DNA of 64,000 nt, from positions 5,927,462 through 5,991,461 of the forward strand of contig OX459100.1 of NCBI GenBank assembly GCA_949775045.1. Direction: 5' to 3'. Position 1 is the first letter of the stretch, and each line of letters starts with the position of its first letter. Below, piece by piece: positions 12,485 to 34,900 of this stretch. A program made the translations under genes and the position numbers. This stretch comes from Metridium senile. Its lineage: Eukaryota; Cnidaria; Anthozoa; Actiniaria; Metridiidae. Below the pieces are notes generated by a model, which was given only the letters and a program-made list of their open reading frames with translations, did no database searches and was not told the DNA's origin.

Positions 12485-12581
12485 GAGAAAACAGACGTTC
12501 TTTCGCTCCTCACCCCCTAACTAAACTAACTTCATTTCGCGCGGAGATGAGGAGCGAAAGAAGGTCTGTTTTCTCAGGCTA
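12485..12581. mobile_element. Palindromic MITE with TAGCCTGAGAAAACAGAC ends
   Basis: TAGCCTGAGAAAACAGACGT near 12479 is mirrored by GTCTGTTTTCTCAGGCTA ending near 12582, with the GTTCTTTCGCTCCTCA part of the arm also paired. It lies about 170 bp upstream of the tyrosinase ATG. The TAGCCTG terminus resembles the element at 43046-43182. Confidence 0.75.
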
Positions 12582-12754
12582 AATGGGGGCATGCAGGGTT
12601 TTTACTGTATTATGTGAAATTCAGCGGGTTTTGCTCGATATTCCGGCATTTTTAACAACTATAAAAATTCAAATGTTTAATTATTGTACTTGATTGTGTT
12701 TTTAGTTCAGTACTAATCGAATGATTATTCATCAAGAACTATATCTAAACCAAA

Positions 12755-14789
12755 ATGGCTACGACTAGAATCTCCTTGATCTTGACCATGATGTTGTTTG
12801 TGTTTGCCCACTGTGGTTCTGTAGACGAATTATCATGTGCAAATAACGTGCACAGAGAATGTAAATGTAACTTTCATGATGTCGCTAAGGGAAACGAAAA
12901 ATGGAACAAGGATTGGTGTAGCAAATTACAGGTATACTCACAGGGGAAGGGGCGTTGTAACAATTGGTATACTCACATGGGGAGGATTGGTGTACAAATT
13001 ACTGCTATAATCAAAGGGGAGTTTTTTTCAAAATTGGTATTCTCACAGGGAGAGGATTTGGAAGTATAATCAAAGGGAAGTGCTGTTGTAAACAATTGGT
13101 ATACTGACAGGGAGGGGGTGGTGTAACAAATTACAGGTATACTCACAGAGGGAGGGGTGTTGTAACAATTGGTATAATCAAACAATTTCTTTATTCACAA
13201 AGGTGAGTATTGTGTATTACCAAACTACTTGGAAGGGAGGGGTGGTACAACAACAATTACTCTAGTACAATGAAGGCTATAACATATAACAACTTATTTT
13301 AACAGTAATATTAAACTGTTTTAAGGAATGTGGAGAGTGTCTAGCAGTTCCAAGATGTTCTTCAAAGTTTTTAAACAGATTCATTGATTTGACGCTGACA
13401 ACGGTCAAAATGGCCAAAATAACCCATACTTGCCCTAATATCAAGTACAACAACCTGCTGAAAAGAGTCAAAGGTAAAGGGACATAGGGCGGTTTAACTA
13501 TGATAGTGACAGTGACAATTATAGGGATAGTCAATCGAAACATCGTTTAGGATTGCTTTAAAAAACATGCAATAGAGGCTTTCCAAACAATTGCCCTAAA
13601 CCTAACCAAACAATAGCAGTACTGTATTAGGGGGCCAACGAAAACGCAGCTTTCGACTAGTTCTTTAGTTACTGCAATTATAACGGAAACAGTAGTTTCA
13701 ATAACAGCGGTAAACAACTTATGACCAGCACATATTCATTTCCATTCTTCAATTTTACTTTATTATAAAAAAACAACATTTCAATTTATTTTAGGACTTG
13801 GTAAATGTCAAGGTAACGTCTTTGTCTACGATCATTGTGGTCAGCGTTGTAAATGCGAAAATGGCGAGTTTAAACAGTGCAAGCGCGTACGTAAAGAGTT
13901 CACTCAGATGCCCTTTGATAAACGCCGTCGCTTTGTCGATGCCTACTACAAGGCTACAACAGATCCATATTATAAAGATGCCTTCCAAATTCTTCTTGGC
14001 AAACATTCAAGGATCCCTAACACGTTCCTACACGACATGAAACAGATCTTTCTACCTTGGCATCGTTGGTATACTTTAGAAATAGAAAACTATCTACGCC
14101 TAATCGACTGTCGCGTTACTATACCTTATTACCAATGGTCAGCTCGAGTTGATGATGGCACTGTCTGGAGAACAAGTGACCCAACTGATGTATGGAACGG
14201 AGGGCCGCAAGGCGTTGGGGGTAACGGAGTCAAACCCTCGTTATGCGTCCAAGATGGCAAATTCAGAGAAGGTAACTGGCATTTGCCGGTGAGCAAAGGT
14301 GGTGGCTGCTTGAAAAGAGATTTCAACTACACATGTAATCTTTTCAACCAGAAGAAAGTTGACGATGCGATACTTAAAGGTTCATTCAAGCATTTTGAAA
14401 AGATTGTCCGTGAGAACCTCCATCGTGACTTTCATAACTGTATCGGAGGTCTAATGCCCGATAACCGCTATGCCGCTGGTACACCCGAGTTTCTATTCCA
14501 CCATGCTTTCATGGATAAACTTTGGCATACGTTCCAGAACCGTTTCTCAAAGTACAAATTCGCTTACTATCCCTCAGTTGGTTTTCGTATGCCGTTTGCG
14601 AATATGTATGGTTTTGAGTTTCTGGATAACAATCACTTGCCAGGAAACGTAGCAGTTGAGTATGAAGACATGAAGCCATATGAAGACACCAAGCAAGAAG
14701 GAAGAGAATATGATCACGATGAGACAATACCCGACCCAGACTCCTCACGGCAAGATGTGATCGACAAAGACTCCTCGCAGCAAGATTAA
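12755..14789 (+). CDS. Secreted tyrosinase (type-3 copper protein), 3 exons
   Basis: Exons 12755-12931, 13326-13473 and 13795-14789 give 439 residues. The ATG at 12755 is followed by a hydrophobic leader (ISLILTMMLFVFAHC), a likely signal peptide. Cysteine-rich N-terminal segments follow (SCANNVHRECKC, ECGECLAVPRC, CGQRCKCENG). The CuA site is seen as KHSR (H179), FLHD (H188) and LPWHRWY (H198). CuB is LHRDFHNCIGG (H318, H322) and FLFHHAFMDKLWHTF (H344/H345). All six expected copper-binding histidines are present, so the enzyme is probably active on phenols. Tyrosinases oxidise phenols or catechols to quinones for pigment formation, cuticle or skeleton cross-linking, or immunity; which of these applies here cannot be told. 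The acidic C-terminal tail has a small duplicated DSSRQD/DSSQQD motif. Intron 1 holds short tandem GGTATACTCACAGGG repeats. Confidence 0.93.
12932..13325 (+). repeat. Short tandem repeats filling tyrosinase intron 1
   Basis: Degenerate units around ACAATTGGTATACTCACAGG recur about six times between 12932 and 13200. The splice donor context CAGGTATACTCACAGGG is itself one unit, so donor-like sequences are repeated along the intron. Confidence 0.7.
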
Positions 14790-14829
14790 AACCGCTCTAC
14801 CAGTTTTAACTATTATACATCATTCAAAG

Positions 14830-14960
14830 GGCGGATCCAGGAATTTTTCAGGGGAGCGTCCGAATTACAAATGAAGGGCTCTTAAGGTGTTGGGGGACTG
14901 TCCGGTCCCTAAATGTCTTAAATAAGGGTAATTGCGGCCCTAGGGGGATGTCCGGTGAAG
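14830..14960. mobile_element. MITE copy with GGCGGATCC ends (family member 2)
   Basis: It starts GGGCGGATCCAGGAATTTTT just after the tyrosinase stop and shares AAATGAAGGGCTCTTAAGGT with 10100-10265. The right end near GGATGTCCGGTGAAGG is not clearly closed. Confidence 0.6.
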
Positions 14961-15390
14961 GAACCCACCATCAGTGAATAGGCCTTAAAGATAAATTCAA
15001 AAGGCCCCTCTTCAAAAGCAGAAGTAACTTCCTATCGATCATTGTAACTTACCTCTCTTATAGCACATTTTTAGGGTGGAACACAATTAGATGGCCGGGA
15101 ACTAAGATAAGATAAGATAAGAATATTAATAATAATTGATAATGATAATGATGGTAAGAAATTATTGACAAAAAATATTTACGGTATTCGAGCAAATTAA
15201 TTCAAATGGTTGTGAAAAGTTATAAAAGGAAACTTTTTATGTTGAGTTCTTTTCTCAAATTGTTTGGAAGGCTGTTTCATATTTTTGGGGCAATGTATCT
15301 CCAAGATCTCAGCCCCTGCTACATCGAGTTTATTTTGGGTTGTTTCAACATGCTCGTGCCTCTTAAATGATATGATATGTTCCAGCGCTG

Positions 15391-15683
15391 CATCCTCGGG
15401 AACCCAGGGGTAATCTTCTGTCGTTCGTTTCTCGCTCCCAGAATAAATACCCCTTGGAAGGTAGTCTGTTGGAGCTTTTTCCGGAAGTCAATATTCAAAC
15501 GTCTCGAACTTTCTTTGAATGGTTATCTTGATTTTCATTGGTCGACCTAACTAAGGTCGACCTATCAGGAAAGAGCTGAATTTTGACTTCCGGAACAAGC
15601 TCCAACAGACTACGTTCCCAGGGGTATTTATTCTGGGAGCGAGAAACGAGCGACAGAAGATTACCCCTGGGTTCCCGAGGATG
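15391..15683. mobile_element. 293-bp palindromic MITE with 9-bp target duplication
   Basis: The ends CATCCTCGGGAACCCAGGGG and its mirror are perfect, with long interrupted arms (AGCGAGAAACGAGCGACAGA, TCCGGAAGTCAA). CCAGCGCTG flanks it exactly at 15382-15390 and 15684-15692. It has no ORF. A left-truncated relative is at 7233-7471. Confidence 0.9.
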
Positions 15684-15699
15684 CCAGCGCTGTAGTATT

Positions 15700-17003
15700 T
15701 CCTTTATAGTGTAAATAAGCTGCCTTGTGGCACGGGAAGCCCTGCCGAATTTACAAAAGTGCCGCACTTAATTTAATGCTAATTCTAAATATGAAAAGAA
15801 AATGGGGTGTCTTGAGCTTGTTTTCGAGATAATCAGCATTTAATGGATGCCCACGCGCGAGATTTTGAACAAAAACTTCCGAAAACAGAAGAGATATGAA
15901 AAAAATCACAACAATATATCAAGTACAAATGCCGGGTAATGAATCATTGTAAAATACAACATGGATTGTTTTGAATAAAAGACAAAGAAATACCTTGGTC
16001 TGTCATATTTTGTCCTTTCAGTGCTTTCAAAACTCGCATGAAGTCGGAGAAAAAATCTTACGAAAATCGAAATTTTTTGTACGTTAGAAAAATTAACTTT
16101 TCGAAAAACTTTGATATAACGTAGATTTTATTAGGTTCTTTCAACTAAGCATAAGGAAAGTATGGAGTCCCGTGCAAAATTCGAGGGTTTTGCCCTGTTG
16201 AAGCTCAAAACGTGTATGGTTCCTAAATAAAAATTTGTATTTTATTCAGCGTTTTTTGCATGTGCGCGCACATCATGGGCTCGAATCGAACGTTCAAAGG
16301 CGTTCAAAAGTAGCCAGTCACCTTAATAAGTTATTTATTATCCAATCAGAAGGTTTTTGTTCTTTTATAATATATACAAAATATTGTTTTACTTGAGGGC
16401 TAGATAGACAAGTAAAAATATCGCTGAATATTTTTACTCGATCCAGTCCTACTCCTGCGATATTTTTACTCGATGGATAATAAAAGTACATTTTCGCAGT
16501 TCTCAATATATAGTAGCAATCATAAGACCGCGCACCTGAAAGAAAAATATCTCTATTGCTAAAATTGGGTCCAGCTCTGCTCGACACCTTATTAAAACTG
16601 CCGTTCCGAAGTTGTTTGTCGCAGTACAGCAGCAATAGGCGACGTATAAGGGCAAAGGTATTATGAAAGGTGATATATTTGAATGACCGTTACGTGACTG
16701 CCTACACGAAGTAGTTGTAATGAAGCACCGGTACTCGGATATTAGCAAAAGTTTCACCTCAAATACACAATACAGGAGAATTTGCAGCAAATATGATTTC
16801 AAGTAATTTCTTAAGAATTTCAAACAAACAAACATTTTATCAAATCAGATTTTGTTAAAAAAATTGGTTATAGCCACCTTAAATTTTGAAGTCAGTAAAG
16901 AAGTAAGGAGGGGAGGGGAGGTCGGAAAACAATGACCGAGCAAGGGACTGGTGTGCAAATAACCTGGTTGGTTGCAGTGTCACGCTACGCGTTTCTCCAC
17001 AAA
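15700..17003. other. Intergenic stretch between tyrosinase and AGXT2
   Basis: AT-rich, without a gene I can support. Around 16380-16490 a short repeat of ATATTTTTACTCGAT is visible. The AGXT2 transcription start is presumably in the last few hundred bases, but I see no clear core promoter motif. Confidence 0.4.
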
Positions 17004-28294
<11,291 letters not shown>

Positions 28295-29082
28295 TAGTTA
28301 TCTTGTAACTTCAATACAAACAAATAATATAAAATAAAATAGACTAGACTAGACTAGAAAACTCACTGAAAGTAATGGTAATTTTTTTCAAAATTATAAA
28401 AAGGAATTTCAAAATAATAAATGTAATTTTATTATTTTTGTCTTTTTTTTTGTCTTGATTTTTGAGCACTGCCAAAAATAATTTTTGATATTTGAGGCAC
28501 TTTGCTACAGCATCTTGTGTCACAAAGGCATTGCGATCGAGACAAGTTAGTGCTTTAAGTGCTTTAAAAATTGCACAATGCCTTGAGTTGATAATGATTG
28601 ATGCAGTGATGAAAATGGTTGTGATGATAATTGATCATTATGATGATTATACTGAAAATGATGATGATGATTGTAAATATTATGAAGATATTGATTGTAA
28701 ACAATGGAAGTGCCATCGGATTGTTGGTAATGCGGGCTTCCTGTGGTATGAAGTTTTTGCACGGGCTTCCTGTGCTTTGGGTTCCCTGTGTTTCCCGAGT
28801 GTTAAAAGAAGAAATATATCTATGGTTCTCTGGTTCGTCGCTACACGCATGGTATTCAAAGGATAAATCTACATATAAATCTTATGTGAGGTTAGTTTAC
28901 TTATTTATTCTTTCTACATGTCTTTATCATTTATGTGATATTAAAATTTATGTAAAAAAATCTTTGAATTGTAAGCTGCATGGCATGTTCTGTAGCTAGG
29001 TGAGATATGACAAAACTGAGTGGCATATGTTCCAAATGTGAATTTCATTTATGCAACGAAAAATGTTTTGTCAGTTAATAGT

Positions 29083-30227
29083 TAGGCTCAGATTTCAGCC
29101 GTTGGGGTTTCGTGCGCCCGCGATACTCTCCCCCGTAACGGCTGGGCGCATCGGCTTCGAAACGTGTCGCGCATGTCCGTGACGTAATTATGCTAATAGC
29201 ATAAAAAAACGGAAACGGAAATAAAATTTGTTGAAATGTAAGCTAATGTAAATAAACTTTCCAACGGCCTGATTGTCAAAAGGTCTTTTATTAAAATTTG
29301 CAAATGATTCGAATTCAATTCGAAACAACTCTTAGCAAAACCTGCATATCATTTAGCAATTCCATCGGGTATGTTATTTGTCAAAAGAACGATCGAGATA
29401 AATCAGCGCAAAAGCTATTTCAGTGGTAAACGTTTTGTTTATTCCAAGTATATAGTCCGTTTTTATAGGATTTTAAGAATAATCAAACAATAAAGAAGTA
29501 AAATTACAGCTAGAGTCGTTTCGATACACATTGTTGACTCGTTAAGAGAGCCGCTTGAGTATATGTTACAACCGCGCATAATAAACCAGTTTTAATTTTG
29601 AAAGTAAACATTTTGGATTTAAATGTAGTTATTCTAAGAATATAGCTGTGTATTTTAGGTTTATTGAGAAAAAAAATCAAGTAATAAAGACGATAATTAC
29701 GAGTTTCGATACAAATGACAGCTTACAATCACCGCCGTAATTTAAAATGAAAACTTCGTAGTTGTTTAGCATATTACTCATTCGCCATCCTCTTCTTGGC
29801 CTATCAAGGCAGTCTTAATGTCTTTGGATGTTAAGAAGTTCTCTTGGTCTCTCATGAGAGAAACCAAAGGTAAAATAACCAAAACAATGGATCCTTACAA
29901 GCGGCGCTGTTTGGAAAATCAATGATTTTCCTGAGCCAGTCGGTAGATAAACAAAAACATCTTTGCCTTTTACTTATTCCTTCGTTGAATATCCTTAGAT
30001 TTCTCGAAACCAAACGATTTCAAAGCATTTGAACAAGCACTTTCGAAGTCACTCTTATCCGCCATTATGTTCACGATGAATTTTAATTTATTAATATTAT
30101 GCCCCTCGATTTTCGAGGGGCAAATCGCTGATTGGCTGAGAAAAACAATGCCAAGCCGATGCGCCCAGCCGTTAGTGGGGAGAGTATCGCGGGCGCACGA
30201 AACCCCAACGGCTGAAATCTGAGCCTA
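29083..30227. mobile_element. 1,145-bp non-autonomous derivative of a helicase-carrying DNA transposon
   Basis: The ends TAGGCTCAGATTTCAGCCGT and its exact mirror open arms of about 75 bp (29083-29158 and 30153-30227) that include TTTCGTGCGCCCGCGATACT. GTTAATAGT flanks both ends exactly (29074-29082 and 30228-30236), a 9-bp target duplication. Near the right end, on the minus strand, is a decayed start of a RecQ-like helicase (listed separately). The left part is AT-rich and non-coding. This looks like an internally deleted copy of a larger autonomous element of the same kind as 31723-42207, but from another family because the terminal repeats differ. Confidence 0.9.
29795..30065 (-). pseudogene. 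RecQ-like helicase N-terminal remnant inside the 1.1-kb element
   Basis: On the minus strand an ATG at 30065-30063 opens MADKSDFESACSNALKSFGF and reaches a stop after about 31 codons. In a second frame, helicase motif I appears as DVFVYLPTGSGKSLIFQ (Walker A GSGKS). After another shift, the motif Ia region appears as VLVILPLVSLMRDQENFL. This order and wording match the start of RecQ-type superfamily-2 helicases and the corresponding region of the helicase in the 10.5-kb transposon (VWPLNSLISSHM). The remnant has at least one stop and one frameshift, and everything after motif Ia is deleted. It is dead. Confidence 0.85.
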
Positions 30228-30366
30228 GTTAATAGTGCGATCAAAGCAAAATTTTAATAATTAGTAGATATTATATGTCCAATAATCATTAACCATTGGT
30301 ATAGATTTATGCATTGAATTTCCGATGATTTACCACTAATTTCATTCAATCATTTTGCTTTAATAA

Positions 30367-31305
30367 TATATGTATAAGACAGAACGCTTATTTCACGACG
30401 TTTCGATGTCGCTGACATCATTTTCAAGTGAGGTTTATTCACTTGCAATCGGCAAACACCTCAAGTCCGTTCACGCAGTTGATTCTGTCCCGCCTGACTG
30501 TTTTACAATTCTGAAGAAATGCAAGGATAAGCTTGACTGCTTAATCAACGAAATGTTGTTGATAAGAAACAACGGACCTAGTCTTACGTGCCAAAGTTAT
30601 TTGTTTAATAAGTTGTCACGCGTATTATTGATCCCAAGAGGATATTTCCATCTCAATGTAATATTAAGCACTTAATGACTGGTCCCGAGGGAAACAGTTA
30701 GTTTTGTTTCCCGAGAATCCCAATGTTTCCCGAGGCTCCGGCCGAGGGAAACATTGAGATTCGAGGGAAACAAAACTAACTGATTCCCTCGGGACCAGTC
30801 ATTAAGTGTTTTATTATATACCCTATTCAAACAAAGAAAAATTTTCACTCCATTTTGAAAATTTTTTATTTACGAAACAAATTCGTTATGAATTACAAAG
30901 CGTGGAGAAAATTGAAATGTAATATGATATTACAAAGTTTTTAGTCGACCAAAAAATGCCAAATGACAATAATGTAATGTTTTATTTTAAGTGAAAATGT
31001 TTGTTGTTTACTTATAAGTTGGAGTTTAAATTGGTTGTTACATTGAGTTTGCAAACGCGCCACACAAACTTTCGATGGACTTTGACCTGATCACGTGGAT
31101 TTATTCCCCTCTCACATGGATTTATTCCCCGCGCGGGGAATAGATCGATTTATTTCCCTCCACGTGACGTGCCTTCGACCAATAAGAAAACGAGTTTGAA
31201 TAGGATATATAATAATCAAATTTATCGAATAAACCTCACTTGAAAATGATGTCAGCGACATCGAAACGTCGTGAAATAAGCGTTCTGTCTTATATTATCA
31301 AAATT
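30367..31305. mobile_element. Penelope-derived composite with inverted terminal blocks
   Basis: The block ACGTTTCGATGTCGCTGACA with its surroundings (about 70 bp, 30372-30442) is mirrored at 31235-31303. Directly inside the left block an open frame (about 30440-30630) encodes FTILKKCKDKLDCLINEMLL and then PSLTCQS, which matches the C-terminal end of the GIY-YIG region of Penelope-like proteins. Sequences of the CGTTTCGATGTCGCTGACAT kind are typical of Penelope terminal repeats. A separate fold-back MITE (30675-30813) is nested inside. Confidence 0.7.
30675..30813. mobile_element. Nested fold-back MITE (TAATGACTGGTCCCGAGGGA)
   Basis: CACTTAATGACTGGTCCCGA is mirrored by TCGGGACCAGTCATTAAGTG, and the second half-arm AACTAACTGTTTCCC-type sequence is also paired. 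No coding capacity. I recall closely similar elements from anthozoan genomes, which supports the organism guess. Confidence 0.85.
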
Positions 31306-31722
31306 TGTCCAAAAGCCACTCTTTTGAAAATAATATGTACCCTTGAAAAAATTTATTCCAAAGTATGGTATTTAATATAGTCATGAATATACTGCATAGT
31401 ATATTCACGACTATATTAAATACCATACTTTGACAACACTGTAATTAATTTTTCCTTATAAGCTATGGTTAGAATGGTTATATAGAAGGTACCATATAGA
31501 ATGCTTTCAGATAAAACATTATTGTACTTAAGACAATATTTGTGTTTGTGATTATAGTTGTCAAGGTGTAAGTAGTTTTGCGGAAAAATGTTACACCCGT
31601 CTCAGTCACACACGACAGTTCACTATAAAACATTGCTGTCTAGACTTGATCTTTGTGGACGTCAACCAATGATATTTCCAAGGAAACTCGGTCAAAATTA
31701 TCTGTTGCCGAACAGCGATAAA

Positions 31723-31828
31723 TACCCTGGGTTCCAGCGGCTCTAGAGGGGATTGGGGCGAGACAACGGCGGGGAGCGAAAGGCGGAGAGAGCCCCTGGT
31801 CTCACGAGGCACGAATCTCACTTTCGCG
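31723..31828 (+). repeat. Left terminal inverted repeat of the 10.5-kb transposon
   Basis: 106 bp, identical by eye over its whole length to the reverse complement of 42102-42207. After CACTTTCGCG the two ends diverge. Confidence 0.95.
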
Positions 31829-31844
31829 CCTAATGAGGTATCAA

Positions 31845-31908
31845 ATTCTCGCCAAACCGGTTTTTGTACTTTGTTGATTCTCGCCAAACCGGTTTTTGTA
31901 CTTTGTTG
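31845..31908. promoter_or_regulatory. 32-bp subterminal direct repeat with AAACCGGTTT palindrome
   Basis: Two exact tandem copies start ATTCTCGCCAAACCGGTTTT at 31845 and 31877, between the left terminal repeat and the transposase ATG. The 10-bp palindrome AAACCGGTTT (31854-31863, 31886-31895) appears once more at 41991-42000, just upstream of the helicase ATG. The position suggests a protein-binding or promoter element shared by both ends. That is inference. Confidence 0.55.
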
Positions 31909-31965
31909 ACATTAAGGCTCACGTGGGCGGTCGACCGGGAAAAATGACAACTCTGACAGCGTAGC

Positions 31966-34900
31966 ATGAATTTGTCTCCTCCAAAAACTCCCGTTAAAAA
32001 AATCATAAATAAGCAAAGTTTCGGCCTAGAAGATATCTGCAGACTGTGCAATATAAACGTACGAATATCTGGACTTGGTCGATTTAATATTTCAAGCGGA
32101 AAAAAGTCTATCGAACTTAAACTCGCAGAAAGGTTATCTGTTGTGGTCGGAGCGCCAATAGTTCAAGATGATAATCTCTCATCTATTATTTGCTCCAAAT
32201 GCAAACGAACCTTTGAAAAACTTGAAAAAAGCTCAAACGAACTGCGCGAATTTCAACAGATGTGCATTCTTTCAATGCAACAACATCAAGAGAACGTCGA
32301 ACTAATAGCGCGTACAAAGAGGTGCCACCGTGATTCCCCAAGCTCAAGTTCTAATGCGAGGAAGAAGAGAACTATACTATCAGAGAATACCCAAACCCAT
32401 GAACTTAATGTTCACGACGATTTTATAGTTCCACCAAAGCCCAAAGACAGAAATGCTGTCATTGAGGTAAGGATAAAGAGGAATTACGGTCGCAGTCGCG
32501 GCCCGTATGTAGTATTTAGTACGCACTCACACATATAGCACTCACAGTGTTAGACCTATATTCGTAAAGTGGAACTGTTGTCGATGAATAATAGTAGAAA
32601 TACTATGTTGTTACAATTCAGAATCATAAATCAATTGACGGACAATTAAAGTACAATTTATAATGAAGTCACAGGTCAAGACTAATCGTAGTTAAAGAGG
32701 GGATAAGCGACTATTAAAATAAGCGACAGTTCAAAGGCCGTCTCGGTTTAATAATAACACTAGGTGGTCACTTAAAGAATACGTATAGATCCGAATTTCC
32801 ATTCAGACAACTAGCTATGTACGTGGTAGACCTTCATGTGACCAAATCTTTAATATTAATATCTAAGATTTAATTCTCATATGAAAATTGTAATATTCAG
32901 TTGAAATTGATATGTACGTAAGTCGTACAATATTATTGGTATTTTTAAAGTATGATTTTGAATGTTTATGTATATTCATACTGTTGCAGGTTATAATCTA
33001 TTACCCCTCAAAACAAGTAAAAAAGCGCATTGTCGACGAATTGGATGCCCGTCTTGTAAGATCAATTGCCTGTGAACAACGAGAAGCTGCAACTAATGCT
33101 ATATGGTGTTCCACTGATCTGAAAGAGCTAATTTTGCAGAAAGTGGAACGCGATGTAAAGAAAGAGAGCACAGATGTGTGTAGTAGAAGCAATCCTTCCT
33201 GCCTATCTAATTCAGAACCTGAAAGTTTGATATGCCTGAAAGATTCCACTGTGGTAAAAGAGCTTCAAGTACGTGGACCAATACTGCATAGAGTTTTGAA
33301 GGCTGTTGCTTCTGGGAAAGACTCGAACATAAAGAAACCTGAACAAATGGATAAAGTGACCAGAGCAGTAAGCATTGCTTCATCTGTGTTGTTCAGATGC
33401 CGCACTCCATCAATGTCAGCTTTAGCTTATCGATTGTCAATATTAATGTGGCATGGAGGAGCTGAAAAACAGGTATATAAATACTGATCATAAATCTCAA
33501 AGCTTGACATTTCAGTAATTGAATAATAATTGTAATAATCAAAAATATCAAAGAATTTAAGGAAATATGATCATTGTTATTATTTAACAATCTTTAGCAA
33601 AATTGACTATTTTTAATTTAAATGGAAACTAGCAAGTAAACAAGTATAGGCTACATTGGTGTCTAATATAAATACTAGGTAAATATGTAAATATTAACAC
33701 ACTTAACTTTGCCAACATTTTGAACTTGAGCATTTTAATTTATATAATTAGCTATATTAATTTTAGTTCACAAATTAATAGATCAATGGTATACATTATC
33801 ATGTGGCTAATTAATCTATTTACTATTGCAGCTGTATTCAAGATTATGCAAAAGTGGACTCTGTATGAGTCATTGGAGAACGTTGAAAAAAATTGACCAG
33901 CTTGGCCTTGGCTTTGACGAGAAAGTCAAAGAATGGAAAGAGACCCAAATCAATCATACCCAGATATGTACAGTAGTAGATGCTATTCAGGATATTTTTG
34001 ATGTAACACCTTCAACAACAACACCTTCTCTTGCCCCTCTAGAGCCCCTGGAACCCTGGGTAGCAACACCTGTACAAACTGTAATAACTGCTGCAACAAC
34101 TGTTTCACCCGTCCACACATTTGATGGCACATCTTTGAAGGAAAGAGTGAACACAATGGTTGGAGGAAAGTTCAACGACGAGGTCTTTGCAATGGTGGTA
34201 AAGCATACTAAGGAAAACACTCGAAAAGCAGACATCATTGAAAAATTGTCAAAAGGTCCTTCTAGCTACCAACTCACAGGGGACAATCTAGACTTGCTCA
34301 TCAAAGTGAAACACATGTCTAGCACCAACCAAAACAACAGTATTCACTGGTTTAATTTAAATGGTGTGCTAAACAGGATCCAAGGAACCCATTTGTCGGA
34401 CAAAGTACCTATTAAATCCATCTTAGATGTTGAAAATTCAGATTTTCTTCCCTCGTACCAAGATAACCTGGACTTCCTTTGTGACATGATACCACTAGTT
34501 ACTCGGGTAGCAGTAACAAAGATCCCTGCTCTCCAAGAATTTAGAAATATAGTGGTTTGGCATATTCCACACCAATACTCTAAGGAGATGTCTATGAAAT
34601 CACAGCAGGTATAATTACAATCATTATTCATGAATATTATCACATTCATTGTGATCATTGTTATAATCCTTATTGTAATTATTCATTGTCATTGTCAATA
34701 GTTCTGATAATTATTATCATAATCATTGTCATTGACACAATCATTATCATAATTGTCATTGCCACAACCATCATCATAATAATTGTCATTGCCACAACCA
34801 TTATCATAATTGTCATTGACACAATCATTATTGTAATCATTGTCATTGACACAATCATTATCATAATCATTGTCATTGACACAATCATTATCATAATCAG

